From Raineyella sp044508675 (GTDB taxonomy: Bacteria > Actinomycetota > Actinomycetes > Propionibacteriales > Propionibacteriaceae): 64,000 bases of DNA. Location: contig JBIQHF010000001.1 in assembly GCA_044508675.1 (NCBI GenBank), positions 124,001 to 188,000 of the forward strand. The letters run 5' to 3'. The notes under the pieces were generated by a model. That model did no database searches and was not told the origin of the DNA. It saw nothing but the letters and a program-made list of their open reading frames with translations. Shown piece by piece: positions 27,225-36,043 of the stretch. A program made the translations under genes and the position numbers. Numbering within the stretch: the first letter of the stretch is position 1; each line of letters opens with the position of its first letter.

Positions 27225-28175
27225 ATGAACGCATCGTCGACCGGTTCACCGGCCACCACCGGGCTCTACCGGGTGGCCGCCGTGATCACCTTCGCCGCCG
27301 TGGCGCTGGGGACGTTGGTCTGCGCCACCGACTCGAGCGCGGCCTGCCCGAACTGGCCCGGTTGCTACGTGGGCCAGGTGATGCCGGAAGGCGCGATCAA
27401 CCCGGTGATCGAGTTCGTGCACCGCCTGGTGGCGGTGTCCACCGGACCGATCCTGCTCGCCGCTGCCCTGGCCGGACTGCGCCGGTCGCGCCGCACCCCC
27501 GCCGGCCGCCGGATCGACCCGGTGGTGCAGGTGTTGCCGTGGCTCGCGCTCGCCGGGGCGCTCACGGCCGGCGTCTTCGGCATGATGACCATCAAGTGGG
27601 GCCTGACCACCTCGCAGGCGGCGGCCGACCTCGGCGCGTCGCTGATCGCGATGGTTGCGATGACCACCGCCGCGGTCGCGCAGGCCCGTACGCCCCACCG
27701 GGTCGGCCTGACCCGCACCGGGCGGTACGCCTGGGGTGCGATCGCGCTGCTGTGGGTGGTGCACGTCACCGGCGTGTACGCCGCCGGCCCCGGTTCGCTG
27801 ACCCGCTGCGTGAGCTGCCCGGTCTGGGACGTCGTCGAGATCGACGGGCCGGTCTGGCTGCAGGTCACCCGGATGGTGCTCGCGGCAGCGGCGATCATCC
27901 TGATCGGGGCGGCCGTCGTGACCGGGCTGCGCACCGACGGCATCCGGTGGTACGCAGTCGCTGCCTCGGTGCTGCTGGTCCTCGAGCTCGTCGTCGGGCT
28001 GGTGATCCGCGCCCAGGGGACGAACGACGTCCTGTCCTCCGTCTACGGCGTGACGATGGTCGCCCTACTGTGGACGACCTCGCTGATCGCTGCCCGCTCG
28101 ACGTTCGTCCGGGCGGCCGGGACCGACCGGACCACCTCCACGGACCGGGATCCGCAGGTAGCGTGGAGGGTATGA
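27225..28175 (+). CDS. CtaA/COX15-like membrane protein lacking most heme-ligand histidines
   Basis: A 316-residue polytopic protein with eight hydrophobic segments in two repeats, like heme A synthase. Both extracytoplasmic Cys pairs are kept (Cys41/Cys47 in CPNWPGC, Cys195/Cys198 in CVSC), and Glu63-His66 in EFVHR matches the first heme-ligand motif. By hand alignment to Bacillus CtaA from memory, the other three ligand histidines are replaced: Asp135, Thr215 and Tyr274. Normal heme A synthesis therefore looks unlikely. GTGGAGGA precedes the ATG at 27225. The stop overlaps the TenA-like gene by 4 bp (ATGA), so the two proteins are coupled. No cytochrome oxidase genes are nearby. Confidence 0.8.
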   Translation: MNASSTGSPATTGLYRVAAVITFAAVALGTLVCATDSSAACPNWPGCYVGQVMPEGAINPVIEFVHRLVAVSTGPILLAAALAGLRRSRRTPAGRRIDPVVQVLPWLALAGALTAGVFGMMTIKWGLTTSQAAADLGASLIAMVAMTTAAVAQARTPHRVGLTRTGRYAWGAIALLWVVHVTGVYAAGPGSLTRCVSCPVWDVVEIDGPVWLQVTRMVLAAAAIILIGAAVVTGLRTDGIRWYAVAASVLLVLELVVGLVIRAQGTNDVLSSVYGVTMVALLWTTSLIAARSTFVRAAGTDRTTSTDRDPQVAWRV

Positions 28176-28930
28176 CCACTGAGCCCACCACGGCGTTCAC
28201 CGCCCGGCTGCGCGAAGAGTCCCATGCCGGCTGGCACAGCACCATCAACCATCGATTCGTGACCGAGATCTTCGCCGGCACGATCGACGACGCCGTCCTC
28301 CTGCGCTATCTGATCCAGGACTACCAGTTCTTCGACGCGTTCATGCAACTGCTCGGTGCTGCGGTCGCGGCCGCGCCCACCGCCCCGGCCCGACTGCGAC
28401 TTGCACGACAGATCGGCATGCTCGCCTCGGAGGAGAACAGCTACTACAACCAGACGCTCAACCACTTCGACGTGCCGCTGTCCGAGCGGCTCGAGCCGCG
28501 GCTGGCCTGCGAGACGGTCGACCTGCTGGACCTGATGTACGAGGCCGGCGGCAGCGGCTCCTGGCCGCAGGTCCTGACCGTACTGGTCGCGGCAGAGTGG
28601 ATCTACCTCGACTGGGCCGACAATCCCGAGCACACGGGCCTGCCCGAGAAGCCGGAGCACCGCGGGTGGATCGAGTTGCACCGCGGCCATGCCTTCCGGG
28701 ACTGGGTGATGTTCCTGCGCCAGCAGCTCGACCACGCCGAGCCCGACGATCCGGACCAGTACGAGAGCTGCCACGACTTGTTCCGCCGGATGGTGCTGGC
28801 CGAGCTGGCCTTCTTCGACGCGGCCTACGCCGATCCGGACCCGTGCGAGGTGTCGCCTATCGAGTGGTCGGTCCCCGAGGGCCTGGCGGCCGACCTGAAT
28901 ACGCGGTTGCGGGAGCGCACCGACTACTGA
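28172..28930 (+). CDS. TenA-like (heme-oxygenase fold) protein
   Basis: A 252-residue helical protein of the TenA/THI-4 family. LLRYLIQDYQFFDAF has the conserved QDY motif, and FRRMVLAELAFFDAAY has the C-terminal Glu matching the catalytic Glu of thiaminase II. Where classic TenA has its nucleophilic Cys (LPCFWTYYEIG-like), this protein reads VAAEWIYLDWA, so it resembles the Cys-less TenA_E group. TenA_E proteins hydrolyse thiamin breakdown products, but the substrate here is unproven. It is coupled to the CtaA-like gene, and I saw no thiamin riboswitch upstream. Confidence 0.82.
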   Translation: MTTEPTTAFTARLREESHAGWHSTINHRFVTEIFAGTIDDAVLLRYLIQDYQFFDAFMQLLGAAVAAAPTAPARLRLARQIGMLASEENSYYNQTLNHFDVPLSERLEPRLACETVDLLDLMYEAGGSGSWPQVLTVLVAAEWIYLDWADNPEHTGLPEKPEHRGWIELHRGHAFRDWVMFLRQQLDHAEPDDPDQYESCHDLFRRMVLAELAFFDAAYADPDPCEVSPIEWSVPEGLAADLNTRLRERTDY

Positions 28931-28947
28931 GCCCCGAACGCTCGCCG

Positions 28948-29874
28948 CTACACCCCGGCCAGCACCTCCCCGATCGCCCGGAGCTCCCATCGCAGGTCCT
29001 CGGGCTCCACCACGGTGAACAGCTCCGGCAATTGCAGCAGCAGGCGGGCGATCCGGGTCACGCTGGCACCGCTGACCATGACCCGGCACAGGTTGTCGTC
29101 CAGCGGTTCGATGAAACCGACACCGGTGGGCAGTCCGGCCCGGACCCTGGCCGGTGGGGCCTGCACCTCGATGATCGCGACCACCGGCACCGGCGACTGG
29201 GTCGGCAACGACTCGCAGGCCCGACGAGCCCGGCGGCTCGTCTCGGAGTAGCGGATCGTCGTGACCTCGGCATCAACCAGTTGCTCGGCCGCCCAGGTGG
29301 TGATCCGGCTCAGGTCCCGGTCATAGCCCATCAGATACCACTGGCCGGCCCGAGCCCGGACCGCCAGCGGCTCCACGAAGCGGCGCCCACTGGGTCCCTG
29401 CTCGGTCAGCACCCGGAAGCTCACCACCCGGCCGCCGCGCATGCCCTCACTGATCACCGCCAACGCCCGCTCGACGGTCTCCTCCTCCGCGCTGAGGTCG
29501 ACCCGGTGCGCCTCCAAGCTCTCGTGGATCCGCGCAGGCATCACCTGGGTGACTTTGGCCAGCGCCTTCAGCGTACCCTCCTCCACCAGCGGGGTCGGTG
29601 ACCTCAGCGCCTGGCGCAGCGCCAGCGCCACGGCCGTGGTCTCGGCGTCGTCCAGCAGCAACGGCGGCATGTCCCGGCCCGCCCCGAGCGCGTAGCCACC
29701 CGCCGGCCCCGCCTCGGCCTCGATCACCAGGCCCAGCTCGCGCAACCGCGCGACATAGCGTCGTACGGTCGATTCGCCGACCTGCAACGCGGCAGCCAAC
29801 TCGGCCGCCGTGCATCGCCGCCGGGACTCCAGCACCCGCAGCGTCTCCACCAGATTCTTCGTCACGTCCCCCAT
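28948..29874 (-). CDS. WYL-domain transcriptional regulator
   Basis: A 308-residue regulator. The N-terminal helix-turn-helix is CTAAELAAALQVGESTVRRYVARLRELGLVIEAEAGPAGGYALG, DeoR/HTH_11 type. The WYL domain is around residues 140-205 (VSFRVLTEQG..RRFVEPLAVRARAGQWYLMGYDRD), with the usual WYL reading QWYL. A WCX-like C-terminal domain follows. WYL proteins sense nucleotides, ssDNA or other ligands and often control DNA-damage or phage-defence genes. The ATG at 29874 is the only good in-frame start. It lies 55 bp after lhr on the same strand. Confidence 0.88.
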   Translation of the reverse strand: MGDVTKNLVETLRVLESRRRCTAAELAAALQVGESTVRRYVARLRELGLVIEAEAGPAGGYALGAGRDMPPLLLDDAETTAVALALRQALRSPTPLVEEGTLKALAKVTQVMPARIHESLEAHRVDLSAEEETVERALAVISEGMRGGRVVSFRVLTEQGPSGRRFVEPLAVRARAGQWYLMGYDRDLSRITTWAAEQLVDAEVTTIRYSETSRRARRACESLPTQSPVPVVAIIEVQAPPARVRAGLPTGVGFIEPLDDNLCRVMVSGASVTRIARLLLQLPELFTVVEPEDLRWELRAIGEVLAGV

Positions 29875-29929
29875 GGCCCCATGGTGGAGGAGGCCACTGA
29901 CACTGCCGCCCCGCCCTGCGCCACCCCGC

Positions 29930-32900
29930 TCAGATCCGTCGCAACCGGACCGCTCGGGGCGTGGTGTAGAAGCCGGCCTCGACCAGTGCCTCGCGGACCA
30001 GGACCGGGGCGCCGGTCGTGCCCATCGCCCCGGCCCCGTTGATGCGCTCGATCGAGAGCGTGTCGACGTCGCCCCGCTGGACAGCGTCGGCCAGTCCGGT
30101 CGCGGACTCCCGCAACCTGTTGCGATCGTCGGTGAAGGCCACCAGGGCCCGGCCGCCGCGCTCCAGGTACAGCACCGGTCGGCCCCCGGCGAGCGTGACC
30201 ACCGCGCCGGACCGGCGGGCGGGCCGTACGCTGCCCCCACTGGCCTCCGTACCCTCGCCCGCCGCGCCCTCCGCGGGCGCCTCGGCTGGTCCGACACCGA
30301 CGCCGACGCCGACGGGGGCGGGCCAGGCCAGCGCCGCCCCGTACGGGTTGGCGGGGTCGGTCGCCGCGAGCAGCACCGCTGCCGGCGCCTCGGCCTCACG
30401 CAACAGGTCGATGGTGCCGGGCTCGGCGAACTGTGCCGGCCCGAGGCCGGCAACGAAGTAGCCCCGCCGGCACATCCCGTTCTCCTCCAGCGCGGCCAGC
30501 ACCCGGTACTGGGCGGAGAACCCGCCGGCCAGGTCCTCGGCGTCCACCCCGCCCCGGGTGACGATGCCATGCCGGTCGAGCAGCAGCTGGGCACGCTCGG
30601 TGGCCGCCACGGTGGCGTCCAGGAGCCGGGGACGCAGCGCCGACCAGCGGCCCGGGAGCCCGCCGACCGTTGTGACGGGGACCATCGGGCGCAGTCGCAT
30701 CCGCCGACCGGGGCGGGACCGGACCGGGGCCGCCGGTGCCCGATGGGTGGGCGAACCCTGGCGCAGCAGGGCCCGCACCGAGGCGTACGTGTCGGAGGTG
30801 ACCAGCCCCTGCCAGGCCAGCGTGGTGAGCGCCTCCGTCACCGTGGCCATCGTGACCGGGGATGCCGGCCCCGGATCCGCGTCCGTGCCCTCGACACGGT
30901 CGGTGAGTGCCGCGAGCACCTCCGCGGCGGTGTAAGCGCCGCCGCGGGCGCTGAGCAGCGCGTACGTCCGTACGGCCAGCGGGTCCGACAGTGTCGCGGC
31001 CCGGTCGGCCAGGTCGTCGGGGCTCGGCAGGGTGAGGTCCTGGGCCTCGGCCAGGTGCAGGGTCAACCAGCCGTCCCCGGCGGCCAGGGTGCCCGCGCCG
31101 GCCCAGACGATCTCGCCGCGGGCGACCAGACCGTCGAGCAGGGCCGGCGTCCGGTCCTCCAGCCGGGCCGGCAGCACCAGGGTCTCCCAGGCCGAGGCAG
31201 GCAGCCGGACCCCGGCGAGCTGGTCCACCACGGTCAGCAGCCCGTCCTCACCGCTGAGCCGGTGGCCATCGCCGACGTGTTGCCAGGCCTGCAGGAACGC
31301 CGCGTAGCGCTCCGGTCCGACCGGGCGGATCCGGGCCCGCAACTCGTCCAGGGAACGGCGCCGGATCGTCCGCAGCACCCTGGCATCGACGTACTGTCCG
31401 TCGTCGCCCAGGTCGGAGCGGAAGGAACCGGCCACCACCCGCCCGTCGGCCACCAACTGGTCGAGGACCTTCTGCACCACCGCGACCCCCAGGCCCAGCG
31501 CCGTGCCGACATGGTCGGCGAGGAACGGACCGTGGGTCCGGGCGAAGCGGGCGACCACGTCGCCGAGCGGGTCCGGGACCGGCTCCAGCAACGCCACGGG
31601 GATGCCGTCGGGCAGGGACACGGCGAGCCCGTCGCGCAACCGCGGGGCATCCTCGACCGCCGCGACCCGGGTCGTGCCGGCGATCTCCACCTCGATCACG
31701 CGCCCGGTGGCGAGCAGTTCTGCGACCTGGTCGTCGACCAGCTCGGTGTCGGTCCCCGTGGCGGTCGGGTGAGGCAGGAGGCGTCCGGCCAGCTCCTCGC
31801 GGCGCAGCGGCCCGAGCAGCCGGACCAGGTCCGCGATCCCCTCGACCCCGCGGAACCGCCGGTCCGGTGCGGTGTGCTGCAACTCTGCCTCGACCCGGTC
31901 GATCACCGCCGGGTCGAGCAGGTCGGCCAGGTCGGTGCGACCCAGCAGCTCCGACAACAGCTTCTGGTCCAGCCCGAGGGCCGCGGCCCGGCGCTCGGCC
32001 AGCGGCACGTCCCCGTCGTACATGAACTGGCCGACGTAGCCCAGCAGCAGCGCTGAGGCGAACGGCGACGGCTTGGCCGCCTCGACCGACTCCAGGGTCA
32101 CCTCGCCTCGCTCGATCCGCTCGTGCAGGGCCCGCAGGGCGTCCAGGTCGTACGCATCCTGCAGCACCTCGCGCAGGGCCTCCAGCACGATCGGGAAGGA
32201 CGGGTAGCGGTTCGCGACCTGCAGCAGCTGGGCCGAACGGTGCCGCTGCTGCCACAACGGCGAGCGCCGCCCCGGATCGCGGTGCGGCAGCAGCAGGGCC
32301 CGCGCCGCGCACTCGCGGAACCGGGACGCGAACAGCGCCGAGTGCTGCGCCTCCGCGGTCACCCGACGCTCCAGCTCGTCGGGGTCGAAGCGGAACAGCG
32401 AGTCGTCGGGCGGGACGGCATCGGAGGCCGCCAGGTGCAACACCATGCCGTCGTCGGCAGCCATCACCTGCGGGTCGACCTCGTAGCGTTCCCGGATCCG
32501 CTGCGCCACCGCCAGGCCCCACGGCGCATTCACCCGCTTGCCGTAGGGACTGTGGCAGACCACCCGCCAGTCGCCGAGCTCGTCGCGGAACCGCTCGACC
32601 ACCAGCCGGTCATCGGCAGGGACCACCTCGGTGGCGCGGCGCTGGTCGCGCAGGTAGGACAGCAGGTTGTCCGCGGCCCAGGCGTCCAGCCCGGCCGCGC
32701 GCAGTTCGCCGGTGACGGCCGGCTCGCCCTGCGCCGCGATCCGGCCCTCCAGCTCCCGGACGTACGCCCCCATCGCCGCACCAAGGGAGGCCGGACGCCC
32801 GTCGTCGTCGCCGTGCCAGAACGGCAGCCGCCCAGGCACGCCGGGGGTTGGCACGACCGAGACCCGGTCCGCCGTGATCTCCTCGATCCGCCAACTGCTG

Positions 32901-34597
32901 GCGCCCAAGGCGATGATGTCGCCCACCCTGGACTCGTACACCATCTCCTCGTCCAGTTCCCCGACCCGGCGGGGGCCGCGGGACTCATCGCCGGCGAGCA
33001 GGAACACCGGATACAGGCCCCGATCGGGGATGGTGCCGCCGTTGGTGACGGCGAGCCGCTGGGAGCCGGGCCGGCCGGTGAGGGTACCGCGCTCCCGGTC
33101 CCAGACCACCCGCGGCCGCAGCTCGGCGAACTCCTCGGAGGGGTAGCGGCCGGCGAGCAGGTCCAGGGTCGCCTCGTACGCGCTGCGGGGCAGGTCGGTG
33201 AACGGCGCCGCCCGGCGTACGCTCCCCCACCACGCCTCGACGTCGATCGGGTCGAGGGCGCAGGCGGCGACGGTCTGCTGGGCCAGGATGTCGAGGGGGT
33301 TGGTGACCACGCGGAGCGGCTCGATCCGGCCGGCGACCATCCGCTCGGCGACCACCGCCGCATGGACCAGGTCGGCCTGGTGGGTGGGGAAGATCATGCC
33401 GTGGGAGACCTCGCCCACCCGATGCCCGGCGCGGCCGACCCGCTGCAGGGCCGAGGCGACCGAGAACGGGGCCGCGACCTGGACCACCAGGTCGATCGCG
33501 CCCATGTCGATGCCCAGCTCCAGCGAACTGGTCGCGACGACGCAGCGCAGCCGGCCCTCCTTCAGGTCCGCCTCGATCCGGGCCCGTTGTTCCTTGGCGA
33601 CCGAGCCGTGGTGGGAGCGGGCCAGCAGTGGCGGGTCCTCGTCGTCGCCGAGTTCACCGCGGTCCCGCAGCCGGTCGGCGTACAACTCGTTGATCCGGGT
33701 GGTGACCTTCTCGGCGGTCCGCCGGGAGTTGGTGAAGACCAGCGTCGAGTCGTGCTCGTCGACCAGGTCGACCAGCCGCTCCTCGAGGTGCGGCCACAGG
33801 GAGTGCACCCGGGCCGGGTCGTCGGTGGCGCCACCCTCGCGGGAAAGGTCGGCCAGGTCGGGCACCGGGACCGTGACGGTCAGGTCCCAGACCTTGTCGG
33901 AGGCGGGTCGGACGATCTGGACCGGTTGCCGGCCACCGAGGAAGCGGGCGACCTCCGCGGCCGGCTCGACGGTGGCTGACAGGCCGATGCGTTGGGCCGG
34001 GGCCGGGAGCAGGTCATCGAGGCGCTCCAGCGACACGGCCAGGTGGGCGCCGCGCTTGGTGCCGGCGACGGCGTGCACCTCGTCGAGGATGACCGTGTCG
34101 ACGCCGGTCAGGGTCTTCCGCGCCGCGGAGGTCAGCATCAGGTAGAGCGATTCGGGCGTGGTGATCAGGATGTCGGGCGGGTCGCTGGCCAGCCGGCGCC
34201 GCTGCGTGGCGGGCGTGTCCCCGGACCGTACGCCGACCCGGACCGGGCGGACCCGTTCGCCGCGGGCGCCAGCCACGGTGCTGATGCCGGCCAACGGCTG
34301 CTGGAGGTTGCGCTCGATGTCGACGCCGAGGGCCTTGAGCGGGGAGATGTAGAGCACCCGGGTCCGGGGGCCGTCCTCGTCCCCGCTCGCCGCCGGACCG
34401 TCAGGTCGTACGACCAGCCGGTCGATCGCCCACAGGAACGCGGCCAGGGTCTTGCCCGACCCCGTGGGCGCGATTACCAGCGCGTGGTGGCCGGAGCCGA
34501 TCGCCGCCCAGGCCCCCTGCTGGGCCGGGGTCGGCGGGCCGAAGGTGTCCTCGAACCACTCCCGGGTGGCCGGGGAGAACCGGTCGAGGGCGGACAA
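29930..34597 (-). CDS. lhr: Lhr-type large ATP-dependent DNA helicase
   Basis: A 1555-residue superfamily 2 helicase, full length for the actinobacterial Lhr-Core plus C-terminal domain form. Visible motifs are Q motif FGPPTPAQQGAW, I APTGSGKT (about residue 40), II DEVH (about 169), III LSAT, and VI VGRAGHRVGE. The winged-helix and Lhr core region follow, then a large C-terminal extension. Known Lhr is a 3'-5' translocase that unwinds RNA:DNA hybrids and is DNA-damage induced in mycobacteria. The frame opens at TTG 34597, two bases after the HIT-gene stop, so I take TTG as the start with translational coupling. A Ser/Glu/Gly-rich low-complexity stretch lies near residue 1450. Confidence 0.93.
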   Translation of the reverse strand: MSALDRFSPATREWFEDTFGPPTPAQQGAWAAIGSGHHALVIAPTGSGKTLAAFLWAIDRLVVRPDGPAASGDEDGPRTRVLYISPLKALGVDIERNLQQPLAGISTVAGARGERVRPVRVGVRSGDTPATQRRRLASDPPDILITTPESLYLMLTSAARKTLTGVDTVILDEVHAVAGTKRGAHLAVSLERLDDLLPAPAQRIGLSATVEPAAEVARFLGGRQPVQIVRPASDKVWDLTVTVPVPDLADLSREGGATDDPARVHSLWPHLEERLVDLVDEHDSTLVFTNSRRTAEKVTTRINELYADRLRDRGELGDDEDPPLLARSHHGSVAKEQRARIEADLKEGRLRCVVATSSLELGIDMGAIDLVVQVAAPFSVASALQRVGRAGHRVGEVSHGMIFPTHQADLVHAAVVAERMVAGRIEPLRVVTNPLDILAQQTVAACALDPIDVEAWWGSVRRAAPFTDLPRSAYEATLDLLAGRYPSEEFAELRPRVVWDRERGTLTGRPGSQRLAVTNGGTIPDRGLYPVFLLAGDESRGPRRVGELDEEMVYESRVGDIIALGASSWRIEEITADRVSVVPTPGVPGRLPFWHGDDDGRPASLGAAMGAYVRELEGRIAAQGEPAVTGELRAAGLDAWAADNLLSYLRDQRRATEVVPADDRLVVERFRDELGDWRVVCHSPYGKRVNAPWGLAVAQRIRERYEVDPQVMAADDGMVLHLAASDAVPPDDSLFRFDPDELERRVTAEAQHSALFASRFRECAARALLLPHRDPGRRSPLWQQRHRSAQLLQVANRYPSFPIVLEALREVLQDAYDLDALRALHERIERGEVTLESVEAAKPSPFASALLLGYVGQFMYDGDVPLAERRAAALGLDQKLLSELLGRTDLADLLDPAVIDRVEAELQHTAPDRRFRGVEGIADLVRLLGPLRREELAGRLLPHPTATGTDTELVDDQVAELLATGRVIEVEIAGTTRVAAVEDAPRLRDGLAVSLPDGIPVALLEPVPDPLGDVVARFARTHGPFLADHVGTALGLGVAVVQKVLDQLVADGRVVAGSFRSDLGDDGQYVDARVLRTIRRRSLDELRARIRPVGPERYAAFLQAWQHVGDGHRLSGEDGLLTVVDQLAGVRLPASAWETLVLPARLEDRTPALLDGLVARGEIVWAGAGTLAAGDGWLTLHLAEAQDLTLPSPDDLADRAATLSDPLAVRTYALLSARGGAYTAAEVLAALTDRVEGTDADPGPASPVTMATVTEALTTLAWQGLVTSDTYASVRALLRQGSPTHRAPAAPVRSRPGRRMRLRPMVPVTTVGGLPGRWSALRPRLLDATVAATERAQLLLDRHGIVTRGGVDAEDLAGGFSAQYRVLAALEENGMCRRGYFVAGLGPAQFAEPGTIDLLREAEAPAAVLLAATDPANPYGAALAWPAPVGVGVGVGPAEAPAEGAAGEGTEASGGSVRPARRSGAVVTLAGGRPVLYLERGGRALVAFTDDRNRLRESATGLADAVQRGDVDTLSIERINGAGAMGTTGAPVLVREALVEAGFYTTPRAVRLRRI

Positions 34598-34599
34598 GG

Positions 34600-35019
34600 C
34601 TAGTCCGGGACGTTGGCGCCGGCGCCGAGGTCGCGCAGGGCCGCCTTCAGGGCGACCTGGGCCAGGTCCATGTCCTCATCGGAGATCTCGGTAGGGGCCA
34701 GCAGGTAGCCGCGCATGTCATCCGCACCGAAGACGTGGATGTGCAGGTGCGGCACCTCGAACCCGGCGATCAGCATGCCGGCCCGCGCGGCCCCGGTCAC
34801 CTTCACCATGGCGCGGCCGACCAGGTGGGTGACCTCGTTGAGGTGCGCCCACAGCTCAGGACTCGCGTCGGTCCACAGGTCGACCTCCTCGACCGGGACC
34901 ACCAGGGTGTGTCCCCACCCGACGGGACCGGCTGACAGGAAGGCCACGACCGTCTCGTCCCTGTAGACGAACCGACCGGGCAAATCGCCGCTGATGATGC
35001 GAGAGAAAACAGTAGCCAT
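34600..35019 (-). CDS. HIT-family nucleotide-binding protein
   Basis: A 139-residue histidine-triad protein. It starts VFSRIISGDLPGRFVYRDETVVAFLSAGPVGWGHTLVVP and carries the catalytic triad HLHIHVF (HXHXHXX). Members hydrolyse AMP-linked phosphoramidates or dinucleoside polyphosphates. TAGGCT lies 6 nt before the ATG and no ribosome site is visible, suggesting a leaderless message. It probably leads the HIT-lhr-WYL transcription unit. It is divergent from the RidA-type gene. Confidence 0.93.
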   Translation of the reverse strand: MATVFSRIISGDLPGRFVYRDETVVAFLSAGPVGWGHTLVVPVEEVDLWTDASPELWAHLNEVTHLVGRAMVKVTGAARAGMLIAGFEVPHLHIHVFGADDMRGYLLAPTEISDEDMDLAQVALKAALRDLGAGANVPD

Positions 35020-35113
35020 GCCACGAGCCTACGAGCGGGGCCGAACGACCCGCCAGCACACCCCTGCTCTCGTAGTCTGGGGCGAACCGCACACCGATCC
35101 GTGGAGGAAGAAC

Positions 35114-35521
35114 ATGACCAACCCGCGCCACGAGGCGATCATGCCCGCCGAGCTGCCGGCCGCCCCGGCGGTCAACAACACCTACTCGTACGGGGTCCGC
35201 GCCGGCGACACCCTGCACATCGCGGGCATGGTGGCGTTCGGTCCCGACGGGACGATCGTCGGCGAGGGCGACATCGCCGCCCAGGTCGACCAGGCCCTGC
35301 GCAATATGGAGGCCGTCGTCACCGCCGCAGGCGGCAGCATGGCGGACGTGGTGGGTACCACCACGTACCTGGTCAACGTGGCCGATGCCCCGGTGGTCAG
35401 CGCTGCCCGCGCCACGTGGTTCACCTGGCCGGTCAAGCCGACCCACACCGTGGTCGGGGTCGCTGCGCTCGGCCGCCCGCAGTTCCTCGTCGAGATCGAG
35501 GGCACGGCCTACCTGGGCTGA
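35114..35521 (+). CDS. RidA-family enamine/imine deaminase
   Basis: A 135-residue protein of the YjgF/YER057c/UK114 family. Key parts are AGDTLHIAGMVAFGPDGTIVGEGDIAAQVDQALRNMEAVV and VGTTTYLVN. The usual catalytic Arg in SXARXXV..A is only partly visible (SAARATWFTWPVKPTHTVVGVAALGRPQFLVEIEGTAY), so assignment to RidA proper or another Rid subfamily is open. RidA hydrolyses reactive 2-aminoacrylate produced by PLP enzymes. GTGGAGGAAG precedes the ATG. Confidence 0.88.
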   Translation: MTNPRHEAIMPAELPAAPAVNNTYSYGVRAGDTLHIAGMVAFGPDGTIVGEGDIAAQVDQALRNMEAVVTAAGGSMADVVGTTTYLVNVADAPVVSAARATWFTWPVKPTHTVVGVAALGRPQFLVEIEGTAYLG

Positions 35522-35573
35522 GCCGGGGCGGGCCCGTACGAGGGTCATCGCAGGTCCACCCGCCGGGTTCGCG

Positions 35574-35918
35574 TCAGGCGAAGGCCTCGTGGCCCGCGAT
35601 GTCACCGGCATCGCCGGAGAACGCCGCAAGCATCCGCCGGTACTCCAGCGCCTCGTCGTGTCGGCTCTGCCGCTCCAACGTACGGATCAGCAGGAGCAGC
35701 GCGTAGTCCTCGGTCGGGTTCTGCTCGAGGATCGCGCGGCAGTCCGACTCGGCCTTGGTCAGGGCAGCAGAGTGGTAGTAGGCGCGGGCGCGGTACTCGA
35801 GGACGTTGGTGTCGTGACCGATCTCCTCGAGGACCTGGCTGAAGTGCTTGGCAGCACCCCGGTAGTTGCGTCGCTCGAAGGCCGCCTTTCCGAGCCTGTA
35901 CTGCAGGTGCATGTCCAT
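35574..35918 (-). CDS. Tetratricopeptide-repeat protein
   Basis: A 114-residue all-helical protein. Three TPR-like units are visible: LGKAAFERRNYRGAAKHFSQVLEE, ARAYYHSAALTKAESDCRAILEQNP and LLIRTLERQSRHDEALEYRRMLAAF. There is no signal peptide or catalytic motif. TPR proteins are scaffolds, and the partner is not evident. Convergent with the RidA-like gene with a 52-bp spacer. Confidence 0.8.
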   Translation of the reverse strand: MDMHLQYRLGKAAFERRNYRGAAKHFSQVLEEIGHDTNVLEYRARAYYHSAALTKAESDCRAILEQNPTEDYALLLLIRTLERQSRHDEALEYRRMLAAFSGDAGDIAGHEAFA

Positions 35919-36043
35919 GGATGACCAACACGGGCGGTCCCGGGAATATTCCTGACCGCGGCGTCAGCGGGCCTCCGCGGCCGCGTTCCGCTGGACGATG
36001 ACCTCCCGGGGCGGATCCCCTCAACGGCCCTACCCTGTCCACC

